The notes beneath the pieces are model-generated. The model did no database searches. It was not told the origin of the DNA and saw only the letters and a list, made by a program, of their open reading frames with translations. Made by a program: the position numbers and the translations under genes. A DNA stretch of 64,000 bases, from contig CBFCZK010000001.1 in NCBI GenBank assembly GCA_965602805.1, positions 248,001 through 312,000 on the forward strand, in the 5' to 3' direction. Of the stretch, positions 61,566 through 64,000 are shown piece by piece (the first letter of the stretch is position 1; every line of letters starts with the position of its first letter). The DNA comes from Thiomicrorhabdus sp965602805. Its GTDB lineage: Bacteria; Pseudomonadota; Gammaproteobacteria; Thiomicrospirales; Thiomicrospiraceae.

Positions 61566-62831
61566 ATGGTGATAAAACATTATATTTGGTTGTTTAGTAT
61601 TGTCGTGTTTGCCATTTGGCAATCAACGCAGATTACACTTTGGCCAAATGCATGGCACTCACTCTTAAACTATGCACTTTATATTGTCGTCGCAATCGGA
61701 ATTTTTATTAGTCTATGGTTGAATCGGATTCAACCTTTTCTAGTGTTAATGTCGATAGGCTTATTGAATGTCTTATTGAGTTATTTTTCAGTGCCCTCGG
61801 AGATGAATTTAGCGGCTGCTGTTCTGTTTCCCGTGTTATCTTTTTTATTACCCCTTAATTTATTGCTATGGATTTTATTACCCGAAAAAGGTGTCTGTAA
61901 TAAACGTTTTGATGTCGCTGTTTTGTCCGTGTTTGTTATTCAAGCAATTGCTATTTACTGGTTGATGACGGACTTGTCTTTGAAGTGGATTGAGCCGTTA
62001 AGTATGCGCATTGTCGAAGGTTCGCAGGTACTCCAACTGCCGTTTGCCGGTGGCTTAATGTTTTTGCTAGCCGGCTTTGTGCTCTCGTTTAAACTGCGTT
62101 ATCAGCGTTTTAAGGTTCTATATCATGCGGTTGTCGTGGTTCTGTTGTTAATGGCTTATGGCTTGAATGAATTTTTTCAACCGGGTGTCTTAGCTTGGTT
62201 CTCATTGATTTCGGCAGCGATTATCATTCTCTCTGTTATCTTTGATTCGCATCATATCGCCTATACAGATGAGTTGACTGGCATACTAGGGCGTCGTGCG
62301 TTGTATGAGGCTTTTCTTGGTTTAGGACGTAAATACAGTATCGCCATGGTCGATATAGATCACTTCAAAAATTTTAATGATACCTATGGGCATGATGTGG
62401 GAGATGAAGTTCTGCGTGTGGTCGCCTCTATTCTCGATACCGTCTCAGGAGGTAAAGCCTATCGCTATGGGGGTGAAGAGTTCGCTTTAGTGTTTTCAGG
62501 AAAAACCACGGCAGAGGTGTTACCTGAGCTTGAACGTCTGCGGGCTGAAATTGCTGGCGAGAGCTTGGAATTTGTCGTTAAAGGAAAAACAGTGCAAACT
62601 CAAGTTAAGATAAGTATTGGTGTTGCTGAAAATGATAAAGACCATAAACAACCAGAAGCCGTATTGAAATTTGCAGATGAAGGTTTATATAAGGCTAAGA
62701 AAGCGGGGCGTAATAGAGTCGTTGAAAGCCTTTCTCCTCCCAAGGCGGTTAAAGCAAGCTCTCCTAAGTCAGCTGGTAAGACCGATAGAAAACCTGCTGC
62801 AAAAGCCAAAGCGAAAACGAAAAGCAAGTAG
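61566..62831 (+). CDS. Membrane diguanylate cyclase (GGDEF)
   Basis: A 421-residue protein with about seven membrane helices in residues 1-220 and a GGDEF domain from about 230. The active motif is GGEEF with VDIDHFKNFNDTYGH before it, so it should make c-di-GMP. The I-site RxxD is absent (the residues are around SGGK), so no product inhibition is predicted. The last 35 residues are a Lys/Ala/Pro-rich tail (KASSPKSAGKTDRKPAAKAK) not part of the domain, perhaps binding nucleic acid or membrane surface; that is inference. Confidence 0.9.
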   Translation: MVIKHYIWLFSIVVFAIWQSTQITLWPNAWHSLLNYALYIVVAIGIFISLWLNRIQPFLVLMSIGLLNVLLSYFSVPSEMNLAAAVLFPVLSFLLPLNLLLWILLPEKGVCNKRFDVAVLSVFVIQAIAIYWLMTDLSLKWIEPLSMRIVEGSQVLQLPFAGGLMFLLAGFVLSFKLRYQRFKVLYHAVVVVLLLMAYGLNEFFQPGVLAWFSLISAAIIILSVIFDSHHIAYTDELTGILGRRALYEAFLGLGRKYSIAMVDIDHFKNFNDTYGHDVGDEVLRVVASILDTVSGGKAYRYGGEEFALVFSGKTTAEVLPELERLRAEIAGESLEFVVKGKTVQTQVKISIGVAENDKDHKQPEAVLKFADEGLYKAKKAGRNRVVESLSPPKAVKASSPKSAGKTDRKPAAKAKAKTKSK

Positions 62832-62898
62832 CGAACTCCGTACGAAAAAAAATCAAAGTGTAATACTGCCGTAAGGCAGCAGAAATAAGGAAAAAATC

Positions 62899-63345
62899 AT
62901 GGCAACACAAAGTCCACTGCCAATTGTTGAAGAGAACAGTGATATTGAAATCGAGTTCCAATTAGCCTTGGTGGATAAAACCATTGTAGAAGCGACGCAA
63001 GAAGGTGAGACGCTTAGATTTACCATTGGCGATGGTACTTTTTTGAACCGAATTGAAGAGATGTTAGTGGGTTTGGAGTTAGGTACTACAGCGAAGTTCA
63101 CGCTGGGGGCTGAACGCGCCTTTGGTTTATCTGATCCTGGTAATTTTCAAACGATGGCACGCAGTGATTTTTCAGCAGATATCGATTTGAATCCAGGGCA
63201 TGTGATTGGCTTTAATACCCCGACAGGTGAAGAAATTCCGGGAACGGTGCATGAGGTTGATGGCGATTCGGTGATTATTGATTTTAATCACCCCTTAGCG
63301 GATGCTACGATTGTGTTTACGGCAACCATTAAAGCAATCCACTGA
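62899..63345 (+). CDS. fkpB: FKBP-type peptidyl-prolyl isomerase (SlpA/FkpB-like)
   Basis: A 148-residue cis-trans prolyl isomerase of the SlyD/FkpB class, with the FKBP core interrupted by a chaperone-like insert. Visible are the start FQLALVDKTIVEATQEGETLRFTIGDGTFLNRIEEMLVGLELG and the return strand DLNPGHVIGFNTPTGEEIPGTVHEVDGDSVIIDFNHPLA. It lacks the His-rich tail of SlyD, so FkpB/SlpA is the better match. AAGGA precedes ATG. Confidence 0.88.
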   Translation: MATQSPLPIVEENSDIEIEFQLALVDKTIVEATQEGETLRFTIGDGTFLNRIEEMLVGLELGTTAKFTLGAERAFGLSDPGNFQTMARSDFSADIDLNPGHVIGFNTPTGEEIPGTVHEVDGDSVIIDFNHPLADATIVFTATIKAIH

Positions 63346-63436
63346 TAAGCGCTGTTTAAAGCATTCTTTGTTTTTTTGGTGAGCAGTGAGCTACAAGGTG
63401 TAGATAGAACTTCGTCTAAGCTTTAAATGAAGTTGC

Positions 63437-63718
63437 TTAATCTTCTGCTGAGTTAGCGCGCTTTTCCTCATGAAAAGTTTGCATATGGCCTTCACTGCAA
63501 AATGTGTCTTTACCATCATAATAAGCATCAGACTGCGGTAAGTGTACGCCACACAACGCACAACGTACCATCGCTTCAGCGGTTTTTCCCTCAGCGTTAT
63601 CAGCCTCATGCTCAGCTTGTTTTTTATTTTGCTCGCGAATCTGAATGACTCGATTCAGGATAAATCGAATAATAAAGAAGACTAAAACAATAAATAGTAA
63701 AAAGACAATGGCTCTCAT
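63437..63718 (-). CDS. PP0621-like membrane protein with zinc-ribbon-like Cys motif
   Basis: A 93-residue protein: one membrane helix at the N-terminus (MRAIVFLLFIVLVFFIIRFIL), a charged linker, then CALCGVHLPQSDAYY and CSEGH, a Cys2-plus-Cys/His set that likely binds a metal. This matches the PP0621 family, function unknown. The open frame runs to 63760, but the ATG at 63718 fits the family start. It converges on the fkpB gene. Confidence 0.78.
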   Translation of the reverse strand: MRAIVFLLFIVLVFFIIRFILNRVIQIREQNKKQAEHEADNAEGKTAEAMVRCALCGVHLPQSDAYYDGKDTFCSEGHMQTFHEEKRANSAED

Positions 63719-63885
63719 GGGGTTCTCGCGAGGAATGAATGGAATTGTTAATGCAATCATTGTCTAAAAATCATACAATAAAAGCAATTTTTATCTTTTA
63801 AATTATCTTAAAAAATCCTGCTTAAAATCGAGTAAAAATCGATTATAAATATTTTAAGCAGTGGACGTTGGAGACGTTTCTTTAC

Positions 63886-64000
63886 ATGAATTTACATGAA
63901 TATCAGTCTAAAGCCCTTTTTGCCGAATACGGCATTGGCATTCCTAAAGGTCGCTTGATCACCAAACTTGAGCAACTCGATGATGCATTAGATTCCATCG
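63886..64000 (+). CDS. sucC: Succinate-CoA ligase beta subunit, N-terminal fragment
   Basis: The first 38 residues of the ADP-forming succinyl-CoA synthetase beta subunit (MNLHEYQSKALFAEYGIGIPKG), cut by the window end. The N-terminal ATP-grasp strand is unmistakable. GGAG about 13 bases upstream of ATG. sucD is expected next. Confidence 0.93.
   Translation, partial: MNLHEYQSKALFAEYGIGIPKGRLITKLEQLDDALDSI

Overview
The window reads as chromosome of a gammaproteobacterium. Gene content and order (acs, DUF485-actP, rimP-nusA-infB-rbfA-truB, rpsO-pnp, nitrate ABC transport, many c-di-GMP and chemotaxis proteins, small c-type cytochromes) suggest the Thiomicrospira/Thiomicrorhabdus/Hydrogenovibrio group. 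That placement is inference from memory of gene content; no 16S gene is present.

Layout. 1-9.5 kb: 3' end of dnaE, a nitroreductase, RNA cyclic phosphodiesterase, then an acetate block (acs; DUF485-actP; a cNMP/CBS/DUF294 protein with a DnaQ-like exonuclease). 9.5-23.6 kb: the translation/RNA block rimP-nusA-infB-rbfA-truB, a rhodanese-methyltransferase fusion, a cNMP-binding protein, rpsO, pnp and an M16C metallopeptidase. 23.6-26.9 kb: a CHMI-like tautomerase, the ribosomal oxygenase roxA and purB. 27.1-34.4 kb: accessory region, a chromosomal integron with intI on the minus strand, recombination sites and cassettes that mostly encode exported or signalling proteins. 34.6-42.1 kb: acnB, a lipoprotein, an S49 protease, uvrC, pgsA and tRNA-Gly/Cys/Leu. 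42.3-45.5 kb: gnd-zwf-pgl on the minus strand. 46-52 kb: nitrate regulation and uptake (two NasT/ANTAR proteins, NasS, NrtABD). 52.1-57 kb: a PDC-like membrane sensor, an EAL phosphodiesterase and a PAS chemoreceptor. 57-64 kb: two cytochrome c lipoproteins, VF530, a glycosyltransferase, small exported proteins, a diguanylate cyclase, an FKBP isomerase, a PP0621-like protein and the start of sucC.

Three things stand out. First, the palindrome ACCAGGCCTGGT occurs 12 times exactly, plus about six near copies, in both intergenic and coding DNA; in the five genes with an exact copy it always reads Pro-Gly-Leu-Val. Second, a family of roughly 105-120 base inverted-repeat elements lies just after stop codons, with stems that change sequence but keep pairing. 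Third, an integron cassette encodes a signal-peptide protein with the His/Cys layout of caspase-like (clan CD) peptidases. RNA-level control also seems common: there is a candidate RNase III-type pnp leader, a terminator in the rimP-nusA leader, and alternative hairpins behind a sigma-54-like promoter ahead of nrtA.
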